From an uncultured Bacteroides sp. (GTDB lineage: Bacteria; Bacteroidota; Bacteroidia; Bacteroidales; Bacteroidaceae): a stretch of DNA of 32,801 bases. Below the pieces are notes generated by a model. That model was given only the letters and a program-made list of their open reading frames with translations. It was not told the DNA's origin and ran no database searches. Location: positions 1 to 32,801 of the forward strand of contig CAAFTU010000073.1 in NCBI GenBank assembly GCA_900766005.1, read 5' to 3'. Each line of letters opens with the position of its first letter. Positions within the stretch are counted from its first letter, which is position 1. Shown here one piece after another: positions 23,901-32,200 of the stretch. Position numbers and translations under genes: made by a program.

Positions 23901-24086
23901 GGCAAAGCGAGGGGCTTTGTCATACAGCGCCAGACAGAGCGCATCGAGCAAAGTAGACTTACCGGCTCCGGTGGGCCCCGAAATAGCAAAGATACCTGCC
24001 GAGCGCAAGGGCTCACTCGTAAAGTCCACTTCTACTGTCCCTTCAATAGAAGTCAGGTTTTTCAATCGTATAGCTAGTATTTTCAT
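20961..24086 (-). CDS. sbcC: exonuclease subunit SbcC
   Basis: The ATPase subunit of the SbcCD (Rad50/Mre11-type) complex, which opens hairpins and cleans double-strand ends. The 1041-aa protein has Walker A GPTGAGKS (37-44), a long coiled coil, and a zinc-hook CPVC (Cys503, Cys506) near the middle. The second coiled coil is followed by the ABC signature LSGGESFLISLALALG and Walker B/D-loop LFIDEGFGSLD near the end. Residues about 769-814, in the distal part of the second coiled coil, are a Ser/Ala/Val/Asp-rich stretch (SASSVDASQQSAFSVD and following) encoded by repeated GAAGCATCAACTGA words on the opposite strand. It sits 169 nt after sbcD in the same direction. Its last codons lie inside the shared terminator. 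Confidence 0.95.
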   Translation of the reverse strand: MKILAIRLKNLTSIEGTVEVDFTSEPLRSAGIFAISGPTGAGKSTLLDALCLALYDKAPRFASSVENISLADVGDNQINQADVRNLLRRGTSDGYAEVDFLGIDGHRYRSRWSVRRTRNKVSGSLQAQVMQVSDLDTEKEFQGTKRELLNQLTELVGLNYEQFTRTVLLAQNDFATFLKSKGAAKAELLEKLTGTAVYSRISQEIYSRSKTLQAEVDLIRGKMNAIELMSEEDFLALQKEKEEWMQQREAGGRRLTVLNEQWQVVRSLQAQEELLARKQQEEQQEKERSGQLAQQLASQEEGWTHFKQQCEAIQPDLQKARALDVQIQSRQTDYGQAQLRWREAAAQVAEQEKKLRAAHEASRASYESLVRLLNWAAADEVLSMEQVADFLRRDEADLKDKEQANEARRQQLEAFAYPSLVEEQGRCREEKKRLQTIAQLTKDEQATVAECQRLGKEAAACEQRLAEHRATLETVKRVYDNARMAVGKDVKALRGQLQEGEACPVCGSVQHPYASLHEGIDTLFRQLEQEFTSASETYQQTNNQFITLQRDWAHHQQEEQRLRALLQQLWVENVQQGGLSQPVSEAASEAEQPDSGLAEHIHGRMEVIDSRLQELSRLLQAYQRLYEDWQRADAAVKQQRMRCEQLRMYASRYQLEVQKLSAGEEQRVLLQQALSKEQTRFREVEQALQALRQERSALLRGKSVEDAERAMKKKEDELAAELERVRKAVEVLRQRQAGLQGEIKQIASVVEELREKTRSISFPLCNSSLVEGAASSELASVLRQSASSVDASQQSAFSVDVFSSVDASSSAASSTEIPLAVLADSLSTAIAQQEADNRHTEQRLSAIEVRLLQQQKNQELMAQVARELEGKQRVAEQWAKLNKLLGSADGAKFKVIAQSYTLNHLLRHANRHLSYLSKRYKLQQVPGTLALQVIDCDMCDEVRTVYSLSGGESFLISLALALGLSSLSSNNLKVESLFIDEGFGSLDADSLRTAMEALEQLQMQGRKVGVISHVQEMSERISVQVQVHKKINGKSVLTVVG
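21645..21782 (-). repeat. Ser/Ala-rich coding repeat in sbcC
   Basis: On the plus strand GAAGCATCAACTGA appears twice exactly (near 21669 and 21719), with shortened copies (ACATCAACTGAGAA, GAAGCGGATTGC) between and after. The encoded SVDASSS-type peptide lacks the heptads of the surrounding coiled coil. It looks like an expanded short tandem repeat. Confidence 0.7.
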
Positions 24087-24255
24087 CTTTATCTGATTCC
24101 TTTTCTTGGTTAGTCCGTTTCCTACCCAATTAGTTTCTTAATTCTGGACCTATTGTCCAACTGTTTTTACTTTGTATATTCCTTAATTCTTGCACTATTT
24201 GTTTCCTTAGTACATTCCTTAATCCTTCTCCGATTTGCTTTCCTTGGCACTTGTT

Positions 24256-25560
24256 TCAGCGAGCATCGGAATCATCCTCAGACAGGCTCACCGACCGGCA
24301 GGCTTCCTGGAACAAGGCTACCAATTCGTCCGGCATATCCGACTGATATATCTTTTCAAACGTGGATTGCGCAATTTGCAAAGGAGACATCTCCTGCAAT
24401 CCTTCCGCATATGTCTGTTCCTCTCTCTTCTCGTTTTTCTCTTCCTTCCGATAGGCAGAAACAATACGTGCCAAACGGTAGTTCTTGCCAGCCAATGCCT
24501 CATCTATCTGCTGCCGGAGCAAAGGTTCGGGCTCTTCAAGCAAGACCTTCACCTCCAGATAAGGAGCTTCCCCGCTACGGTCGGGCAAAGCTTTCAGCAG
24601 ACGGAGCACCTCACCGGGCAAAGCGGGTTCGCCAACCGGCACACTCACCATCGGCACCAGTTGCGGACATGCCAAACGGCAGATATCAGTTGCATGCCCG
24701 TCCTCAAAGGTGACCATCACCACCCCATGATGATAGTTTTTCTCGGCAAACGACATCGGAAGCGGACTGCCGGCATAGCGCACATTCTCCCTGCCAGACA
24801 CACGCTGAGATTTGTGGATATGACCCAAGGCAGTGTACGCTATCGCCCCGTCGAACACATCGGGCGAGACACACTCCAATCCGCCAATCACCGTACGCTC
24901 ACTGTAATCCCGCTCTGCTATTTCAGCCCCCGTGGCTTGCAGATGCCCCATCGCCAGCACAGCCTGTCCCGCCTTCCGCCGAAGCAATGCGTGCTGAATC
25001 AAGCGGCGATAAAGCTCGCGCACACCGTCGGCATACGGATTGCGTGAGACAGACGAACATTCAGCAGACGAGCAATCAGCTGCAGTTGTTGTTGATTCAG
25101 CAACAGCCGGATAATCCCCCTGGCGGAGGAAAGGCACTGCCAGGCAAAGCACTTCTGCTTCCCCCTGCCTGTTTTTCAGTTCCACACACAGATGGTCAAG
25201 GTCTACTTCTCCCCCCTCCGACTTACGCACCACTCCACGCACTTCCGTACGCATGGCCTGCAGCAAAGGAAGCGGAGCTTCGAGCCGGGCAGCCGAATCA
25301 TGGTTACCGGCCACGATGACAATCTGCAAGGCAGGATTGGCTGCTGTAACCTCATAAATAAACCGGTAATACATCCGCTGGGCAGCTGCCGAAGGGTTCG
25401 ACACATCAAACACATCGCCTGCCACCACCAAAGCATCAATCTCGTTTTCATGAATCTGACCAGCCAGCCAACTCAGAAAAGCCTCCTGCTCAGCCTCACG
25501 GTCGTAGCCGAAAAAAGTCTGTCCCAAATGCCAGTCTGCTGTATGTAGAATTCGTATCAT
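24256..25560 (-). CDS. sbcD: exonuclease subunit SbcD
   Basis: The Mre11-type nuclease subunit of SbcCD. It is 434 aa, starting MIRILHTADWHLGQ. Manganese-site motifs are DWH (9-11), AGDVFD (Asp49), GNHD (85-88), and GHIH after YTALGHIHKSQ. The C-terminal capping region is charged. Residues about 153-175 (STTTAADCSSAECSSVSRN) form a Ser/Cys/Ala-rich stretch with two CSS(A/V) units, placed between FLRQGDYP and PYADGVRELY where related proteins are continuous, so it looks like a small repeat insertion. It is the first gene of the sbcD-sbcC pair; the 169-nt gap to sbcC is polypurine on the coding strand and has no terminator. Confidence 0.95.
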   Translation of the reverse strand: MIRILHTADWHLGQTFFGYDREAEQEAFLSWLAGQIHENEIDALVVAGDVFDVSNPSAAAQRMYYRFIYEVTAANPALQIVIVAGNHDSAARLEAPLPLLQAMRTEVRGVVRKSEGGEVDLDHLCVELKNRQGEAEVLCLAVPFLRQGDYPAVAESTTTAADCSSAECSSVSRNPYADGVRELYRRLIQHALLRRKAGQAVLAMGHLQATGAEIAERDYSERTVIGGLECVSPDVFDGAIAYTALGHIHKSQRVSGRENVRYAGSPLPMSFAEKNYHHGVVMVTFEDGHATDICRLACPQLVPMVSVPVGEPALPGEVLRLLKALPDRSGEAPYLEVKVLLEEPEPLLRQQIDEALAGKNYRLARIVSAYRKEEKNEKREEQTYAEGLQEMSPLQIAQSTFEKIYQSDMPDELVALFQEACRSVSLSEDDSDAR

Positions 25561-25648
25561 AATTGTCTATCCTCTTTAAATAGTTTCAAATTCCATTTCT
25601 TTCACCATAAAATGCCGGACATTCCGCACGGCATCCTATTAGCCACTA

Positions 25649-25656
25649 CAAAAATA
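25649..25656 (-). promoter_or_regulatory. candidate -7 element for sbcDC
   Basis: Read on the minus strand this is TATTTTTG, fitting TAnnTTTG, about 89 nt before the sbcD start. No -33 match is well placed. An ATGCCG/CGGCAT inverted repeat (25612-25634) lies in the resulting leader. Confidence 0.4.
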
Positions 25657-25708
25657 ACAAATCAAAAAGATAATGAGACATCCTGCTCCCATTTTTCCCA
25701 AAATCATG

Positions 25709-25716
25709 TATCTTTG
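25709..25716 (+). promoter_or_regulatory. -7 promoter element of the acyltransferase gene
   Basis: TATCTTTG fits TAnnTTTG and lies 18 nt before the ATG at 25734, giving a short leader. The -33 element is not evident. Confidence 0.5.
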
Positions 25717-25733
25717 CAAAAAAATACGTTCGT

Positions 25734-26492
25734 ATGAAGATTTTATACTACATCTATCAGCTATGCATTGCCCTGCCTATTCTGTTGGTGCTGACCATTG
25801 TGACAGCCCTCATTACTATTATCGGTTCCTTATTGGGCGGAGCACATTTCTGGGGCTATTATCCCGGGAAAATCTGGTCGCAGCTGGTATGTCTTTTCCT
25901 GCTGATTCCCGTTAAAACCCGCGGACTGGAAAAACTGCACAGCAAGACCTCCTATATCTTTGTGCCCAATCATCAGGGATCGTTCGACATCTTTCTGATA
26001 TATGGCTTTCTCGGACGTAATTTTAAATGGATGATGAAGAAAAGCCTCCGCAAAATCCCGTTTGTAGGCAAGGCTTGTGAAAGTGCCGGACACATCTTTG
26101 TGGACCGCTCGGGTCCGAAGAAGGTGATGGAAACCATCCGCCAGGCCAAGTCGTCCTTGAAAGACGGAGTTTCACTGGTCGTATTCCCCGAAGGCGCGCG
26201 CACCTTTACCGGACACATGGGATATTTCAAAAAAGGAGCTTTCCAGCTGGCCGATGACCTGCAGCTGGCCGTAGTGCCTGTCACAATCGACGGATCGTTC
26301 GAAATCCTGCCGCGCAACGGCAAATGGATTCACCGCCACCGCATGATTCTCACTATTCACGATCCGATTCCTCCCAAAGGAAAAGGCATGGAGAACATCA
26401 AGGCGACTATGACGGAAGCGTATGCTGCGGTAGAAAGTGCCCTTCCGGAAAAATACAAAGGAATGGTGAAAAACGAAGATCAGGACAGATAA
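25734..26492 (+). CDS. 1-acyl-glycerol-3-phosphate acyltransferase (PlsC-type)
   Basis: Adds the second acyl chain to lysophosphatidate, or acts on a related lysolipid, in the inner membrane. The 252-aa protein begins with one or two hydrophobic helices (about 5-37 and 48-60). The acyltransferase signature NHxxxxD is NHQGSFD (79-85), and the second motif is FPEGAR (151-156), where Thr is more usual in place of Ala. VPVTIDGSF follows, as is normal for the family. It has its own promoter candidate and is separated from crcB by 142 nt, which show no riboswitch. Substrate assignment is by family only. Confidence 0.9.
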   Translation: MKILYYIYQLCIALPILLVLTIVTALITIIGSLLGGAHFWGYYPGKIWSQLVCLFLLIPVKTRGLEKLHSKTSYIFVPNHQGSFDIFLIYGFLGRNFKWMMKKSLRKIPFVGKACESAGHIFVDRSGPKKVMETIRQAKSSLKDGVSLVVFPEGARTFTGHMGYFKKGAFQLADDLQLAVVPVTIDGSFEILPRNGKWIHRHRMILTIHDPIPPKGKGMENIKATMTEAYAAVESALPEKYKGMVKNEDQDR

Positions 26493-26634
26493 TCAACAGC
26501 ATCCATTACACATTGCCGGAGAAATAATCGGCCCAAACAAAAGGCCATCTGCAGGACGGGAGATTATCTGCCCAGACATAGGGGACCGGTTACCTGCAGA
26601 ATACAGCGGCAAAACAAACTGAATCCACAAGCGA

Positions 26635-27012
26635 ATGAGCAAAGAAATCATTTATATTTTTATCGGCGGAGGACTGGGAAGTGTCCTCCGCTATTTTGTG
26701 CAATTGGGTATGCACGAGCGCATTGTACCCTACCATTTTCCGTGGGCTACACTCACAGTCAACCTCCTCGGCAGTTTCCTCATCGGTCTGTTTTATGCCC
26801 TTTCTGAACGCTTTCACCTTTCAGCTGAAGTGCGGCTGATGCTAACCACAGGACTATGCGGCGGTTTCACTACCTTTTCCACCTTCTCAAACGATGGTAT
26901 CGCTTTATTAAAAGGAGAATACTACGGCACCTTTGCACTCTATTTCTTTATCAGTATGGCTATGGGGTTAACGGCTGCTTTTGCCGGAGGCTACGCCGGT
27001 AAGCACCTCTGA
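26635..27012 (+). CDS. crcB: fluoride channel/exporter CrcB (Fluc)
   Basis: A 125-aa inner-membrane protein that expels fluoride as a dual-topology dimer. Family signatures are present: GGGLGSVLRYFV, WATLTVNLLGSFLIG with the pore Asn, and TTGLCGGFTTFSTFSND with the paired Phe box and the Thr/Ser track. Four hydrophobic helices fit the normal length. The upstream gap was searched by eye for the conserved parts of the fluoride riboswitch and none was seen. The gene is convergent with the glycosidase gene downstream. Confidence 0.94.
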   Translation: MSKEIIYIFIGGGLGSVLRYFVQLGMHERIVPYHFPWATLTVNLLGSFLIGLFYALSERFHLSAEVRLMLTTGLCGGFTTFSTFSNDGIALLKGEYYGTFALYFFISMAMGLTAAFAGGYAGKHL

Positions 27013-27077
27013 TGCTGCCTTTCTCTTCTGCCTCCATCCCCTTTCAGTCAAGCCACACACCGCAATACAGCCTACAC

Positions 27078-27146
27078 CACCGAAGTGGTTTACATGAACC
27101 ACCCGGGTGAATCACATGGCCCACCTGGGTGGTTCAATTAAACCAC
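27078..27146. terminator. nested GTGGTT/AACCAC inverted repeats
   Basis: GAACCACCCGGGTG (27096-27109) pairs with 27122-27135 with one mismatch and a 12-nt loop. GTGGTT (27085-27090) and AACCAC (27141-27146) add flanking arms that could pair in alternative ways. It lies between convergent genes and is probably a bidirectional terminator, but no T run follows on either strand. Confidence 0.5.
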
Positions 27147-27227
27147 GACGATGAATCAGAATCCTATCGGAAAGCAAGCGGTTAGAACGACGAAACAGAA
27201 TAATTATAACGAATGAATCCGGCGCTC

Positions 27228-28955
27228 CTACTTGCTAAATCCCAATGCTCTCAGCTCATAAATTCCATCTGCCCAAACGGCCTCATGACCATTATGCACG
27301 TTTACGACACTCCACACAGTCAACCGCAGAAAACGGCAAAACGGTGAATCAGAAAGCGGTAAGATGAGAAATCCAATCTGCCAATTATCCTTTCCGTCTA
27401 CGAGCAGTTCAAAATCTTTGCCGTCTTTACTCCCTTCGATGGTATATTTATATGCCGTTTCCGAACCATTCATCAATCGAGTAGAAAGATTGATTTCAGT
27501 CACCTTCTTTTCCGCTTGCAGGTCGAGAGACAAGGTATATGGATAACTGCTCCCTTGAAAAAAAGCAGAGGACATCATATCTGCACCATCTGTAACACAT
27601 ACCGGGTTTGCCCCTGTGCGATTGGCCACACTTGAAGCAACAGAAGCAGTCTGCGTTAAGATGCGTCCTGTTTGCACAGGAATCAAGCCATACATGCTAT
27701 CAAACTCTACATATCGGAAATAATCGGCAGAAGCGTATCCTGCATGAAACGACACGACAGATATACGCGGGAAGTTGCCAGCGGCAGACGGATACTTCCG
27801 CTGTGCTCCCCAATGATAACTCCACAAGCCAAATGTAGCCCGGCTTCTTCCGTACTTCTTTACATGATTCACCTGTGCATCAAAAGTAGAACTGTTGCCT
27901 ATTTCATATAAAGGAGTCCACACACCGTCCAGCTGAGTAGCATAAGCATACATGGCCTGACTAGGATACCATCCGGAAGCTTTGGAACTGAAAAAATAGT
28001 AAACTCCGTCATGTTTTACGATAGCAGGCGTTTCCCGGTGCTGCCCCACAAAAACAGTGTTTATCAACTTTACCGGCTTAGTCCACGACTCATCCAGCAG
28101 ATAAATATGGATATCCGCATTCATCCGGGTTGCGGAAAGCAGATAAGCCGTACCATCCTCATCGATAAATAGCGATTGATCACGTGAATCATATCCCAAC
28201 GGACGCTCCTGAGTGCCCACCTCCAGACTACCACCCGGAGTAATTTGAGCTAAAAAAATCTTAGCTGCCGTATACCCTTCTGCATCTTCATAGTGAGAAG
28301 AAAATACCACCTTACCTGTAGCAGGATTGTATTGAAAAGCATTGCCTTCAAAATTTACATGAGGATAAAATGCCAGTTCCCTGGGAATGCTCCAGTCGTG
28401 GTCTTTTCCGGTGAGCGACACACTTTCGGTGATTTGCCATCCCAGTTTTTTTTGCCCTTTCTCCTCTTTAAGCACCTTTTGAATCTGGTATAAATAATAA
28501 AGGTCACCTATCTTAATTCCTTGAGGCTTATCAGTCTCATCAACAATATACTTTCCTGTCAGGTTATCATAGAGAGCAAGCCGCTTGTCAGCAACGAAAG
28601 TAGCAACCCTGGAAATTGCCGACTCCTCTATCTTTCTGCCCGACTGATAAGCGCAGACACGATAAGTATATACGGAATCAGGAGAAAGAGCATAATCGTC
28701 GAACGTATCACCGGTGGTTGTGCCCAACAAAGTATGCCCTCGATACACGTGATAACTATCCGCACCCGCCCGTAAGCTCCAATTTACCTTTACATTGCAA
28801 ACAGCATGCTCTCCCAACAGTTTAAAGGGAACAGCAGTCAACGCCCACACGTTTTCCAGCGAATCTGCAGTAACAGCAATCGGGCAACGGGCTACAGCAG
28901 TGTAGAAACAACCAACTATTCCACACACAAAAAAGAAAAGTATTCTTCGGTTCAT
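27228..28955 (-). CDS. secreted GH43-like protein with FN3 and discoidin-like domains
   Basis: A 575-aa exported protein. The first 22 residues are a signal; IVGC (13-16) could be a lipobox, or cleavage may follow AVA at about 20-22. About 50-120 read as a fibronectin-III-like module (VNWSLRAGADSYHVYRG). Residues 125-425 are a five-bladed-propeller glycosidase-like region with YDSRDQSLFIDEDGTAYL, HRETPAIVKHDGVYYF (Glu308) and STFDAQVNHV (Gln361). A F5/8-type-C-like domain occupies about 435-575. The propeller aligns by eye with the N-terminal part of the divergent neighbour (MSRDQTIFVDENEKAY, SREAPAVFKRNGKYYM, TFYAQSTFV), so the two are paralogues. The catalytic subfamily is uncertain: GH43_24 or GH43_34 type. 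Arabinogalactan or galactan breakdown is inferred from the partner. Confidence 0.8.
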   Translation of the reverse strand: MNRRILFFFVCGIVGCFYTAVARCPIAVTADSLENVWALTAVPFKLLGEHAVCNVKVNWSLRAGADSYHVYRGHTLLGTTTGDTFDDYALSPDSVYTYRVCAYQSGRKIEESAISRVATFVADKRLALYDNLTGKYIVDETDKPQGIKIGDLYYLYQIQKVLKEEKGQKKLGWQITESVSLTGKDHDWSIPRELAFYPHVNFEGNAFQYNPATGKVVFSSHYEDAEGYTAAKIFLAQITPGGSLEVGTQERPLGYDSRDQSLFIDEDGTAYLLSATRMNADIHIYLLDESWTKPVKLINTVFVGQHRETPAIVKHDGVYYFFSSKASGWYPSQAMYAYATQLDGVWTPLYEIGNSSTFDAQVNHVKKYGRSRATFGLWSYHWGAQRKYPSAAGNFPRISVVSFHAGYASADYFRYVEFDSMYGLIPVQTGRILTQTASVASSVANRTGANPVCVTDGADMMSSAFFQGSSYPYTLSLDLQAEKKVTEINLSTRLMNGSETAYKYTIEGSKDGKDFELLVDGKDNWQIGFLILPLSDSPFCRFLRLTVWSVVNVHNGHEAVWADGIYELRALGFSK

Positions 28956-29298
28956 CAGTTATATTTTTATCGTTAGAATTGCTCTTTTAAGTTAAAAAGA
29001 CAACCCGCAGGCAGACTATTTAAAGCGATGTTCCCGCTGCGAGATGATTGCCATTCATGAAGCCTGGCTCTGTGATGACAGGATACAAATGTAAAAGGAA
29101 ATAAAATGTAAAAAGTGATTTTTTGATTCAAAAAGATTGATTTTTCACCCATAACAAGAACAAAAATGCTGCTTGTCGGCCTTTTGAATTTTAAATGGGG
29201 CATTTTTGAAACATTCTTCAACTCTACTCTCGCAGTTTTCTTTTATTTTTGTCTGCAAGTAAAACCTACATTCTACTATATCCTAATAATATTTACGT
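28956..29298. promoter_or_regulatory. divergent promoter region of the glycosidase pair
   Basis: A 343-base gap that must hold both promoters. On the minus strand TACATTTG (29086-29093) fits TAnnTTTG about 130 nt before the leftward gene. On the plus strand TATTTTTG (29244-29251) fits it about 48 nt before the rightward gene. Neither has a clean TTTG at -33. No clear operator repeat was found. Confidence 0.5.
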
Positions 29299-32200
29299 AT
29301 GAAGAACTTTTTTTTAAGCATGATGCTACTTATTGGACTGTGCAGTCTGTGTTCCGTAAAAGCACAAACTAAGACATCTCAGGCAGCAATTACTCCAGGA
29401 GGAGTCTGGCTCGACACAGACGGGAATCCGATAAACGCACACGGAGGAGGTATTCTTTATCATGAAGGAACCTATTACTGGTATGGAGAGTATAAAAAAG
29501 GAAAAACCATTCTCCCTCAATGGGCCACATGGGAATGTTACCGCACGGATGTAACCGGAGTGAGCTGCTATTCTTCTCCCGACTTGATAAACTGGAAATT
29601 TGAAGGAATTGTACTACCTGCCGTAAAAGATGACCGAAGCCACGACCTGCATCCCAGCAAAGTGCTGGAGCGTCCCAAAGTGGTGTACAACAAACAGACT
29701 GGCAAATTTGTGATGTGGGCACATGTGGAAAGTGCAGATTACAGCAAAGCTTGTGCTGGTGTGGCAGTAAGCGATTCTCCTATCGGACCATTCACCTATT
29801 TAGGCAGTTTCCGTCCCAACAATGCCATGAGTCGTGACCAGACCATATTTGTGGATGAGAACGAAAAGGCCTATCATTTTTATTCATCCGAAGAAAACCG
29901 TACATTATACATCAGTGAACTAACGGATGACTATTTGCGTCCATCCGGTAAGTTTACACGCAACTTTATCGGAGAAAGCCGAGAAGCACCTGCCGTATTC
30001 AAACGTAACGGCAAATATTACATGCTCACTTCAGGCTGTACGGGATGGGATCCGAATGAGGCAGAATTGGCCGTTGCCGATTCCATCATGGGCCCCTGGA
30101 AAAGCTTAGGCAATCCCTGCAGAGGGAAAGATGCCGACAAGACGTTTTATGCACAAAGCACATTCGTGCAGCAGGTAATGGGCAAGAAAGACTGCTACAT
30201 TGCTATGTTCGACCGATGGAATAAAAAGGATTTGGAAAAGTCTCGATATGTCTGGCTACCGTTCGAATTGGAAGGAAATCAAATGATCATTCCTTGGCGC
30301 AACCAATGGAACTTGGAAAAATGGGAAGATCAGCCTCGCTTTGAAGCAGGAAAAGGAACTTTCCTGCTAAACGGAAAACCATTTGTGGTAAAAGCGGCAG
30401 AATTGCACTACCCACGTATCCCCAAGCCTTATTGGGAGCAACGCATTCAATTATGCAAAGCTCTAGGAATGAACACTATCTGTCTGTATGTATTTTGGAA
30501 TGCACACGAACCTCAGCCTGGCGTGTTTAATTTTAAAGAACAAAATGACTTGGCTGAATTTTGCCGCTTGTGCCAAAAGAACGATATGTATGTGATTCTA
30601 CGCCCGGGGCCGTATGTCTGTGCAGAATGGGAAATGGGCGGACTGCCTTGGTGGCTGCTAAAAAAGAAGGATATCCGACTACGTGAGTCAGACCCTTATT
30701 TCCTGGAACGGGTTGCAATCTTTGAAGAAGCCGTTGCCGGACAAGTGAAAAACATGACCATCCAGAACGGGGGACCAATCATCATGGTGCAAGTGGAAAA
30801 TGAATATGGTTCGTATGGAGAAAGTAAGGAATATGTTTCGCAGATCCGCAACATCGTTCGACAGAATTTCAAGGAGGTCACATTGTTTCAATGCGACTGG
30901 GCTTCCAATTTTACCAAGAATGGACTACACGATTTGATATGGACTATGAATTTTGGCACAGGAGCCAACATTGACCAGCAATTCTCACGTCTGAAAGAGC
31001 TGCGTCCTAACAGTCCCTTGATGTGCAGCGAGTTCTGGAGCGGATGGTTCGACAAATGGGGAGCCAACCATGAAACACGCCCTGCCGAAGACATGATTGC
31101 AGGCATTGACGAAATGCTTTCCAAAAACATTTCATTCAGTCTGTATATGACCCATGGAGGAACCAACTGGGGGCATTGGGCTGGAGCTAATTCTCCGGGA
31201 TTTGCTCCTGATGTTACTTCTTACGACTACGATGCTCCTATCAGTGAATCCGGACAGACTACTGAAAAGTACTGGAAACTCAGAGAAACACTGAAAAAAT
31301 ATCACCCAGGGAAGAAACTGCCAGACGTGCCTCGCCCTATTCCATCCATACATATCCCTGCTTTCAAGTTTACTGAAATGGCTCGTCTGTTTGAAAATCT
31401 TCCAGAAGCCAAGAAAGACAAAGATATCCGCACCATGGAAGAATATGATCAGGGATTTGGAAGCATTCTGTACCGCACAGTTCTCCCCGAACTGAAAAAC
31501 CCGGCTTTGCTCACGGTTAATGAGGCGCACGACTATGCGCAGATTTTCCTTGACGGAAAATATATCGGCAAACTTGACCGCCGCAACGGAGAAAAGAAAC
31601 TGAAACTGCCGGCTTGCGCCAAAGGAGCCCGGCTGGATATCATAGTAGAAGCAATGGGACGTATCAATTTTGGACGTGCCATCAAAGACTACAAAGGAAT
31701 CACAGAAAAGGTCGAACTGACAATTGAAAAAGACGGTTATCCGTTTGTATGCAACTTAAAATCATGGGAAGTATACAACCTAGAAGATTCATATGAATTC
31801 TATACCAACATGACATTCGAACCCATACATGCACTGAAAGATGAATCGGGACAACGCATACCGGGGTGTTATCGTGCCACATTTGAGGTTAAGAAACCGG
31901 GGGATACCTTCTTAAATTTTGAGACTTGGGGCAAAGGGTTGGTCTATGTCAACGGATATGCGTTAGGGCGAATTTGGGAAATCGGACCTCAGCAGACGTT
32001 ATATGTTCCAGGATGTTGGCTTAAAAAGGGCAAAAATGAAGTGCTGGTATTCGACATCATAGGTCCTAAAGAAGCTAAAAGTGAAGGATTACGTAAACCT
32101 ATCTTGAACCAACTGCTGGTACAAAAACCATTGACACACCGAAAAAAAGGTGAACAGCTGAATCTATCGGCAGAAAGTCCTGTCTTATCAGGAAGTTTCA

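Noticed and set aside
26493..26634. Fluoride riboswitch before crcB
   Set aside because: I looked for the conserved loop and pseudoknot segments of the crcB motif and did not see them. The gap holds only short CTGCAG-containing words.
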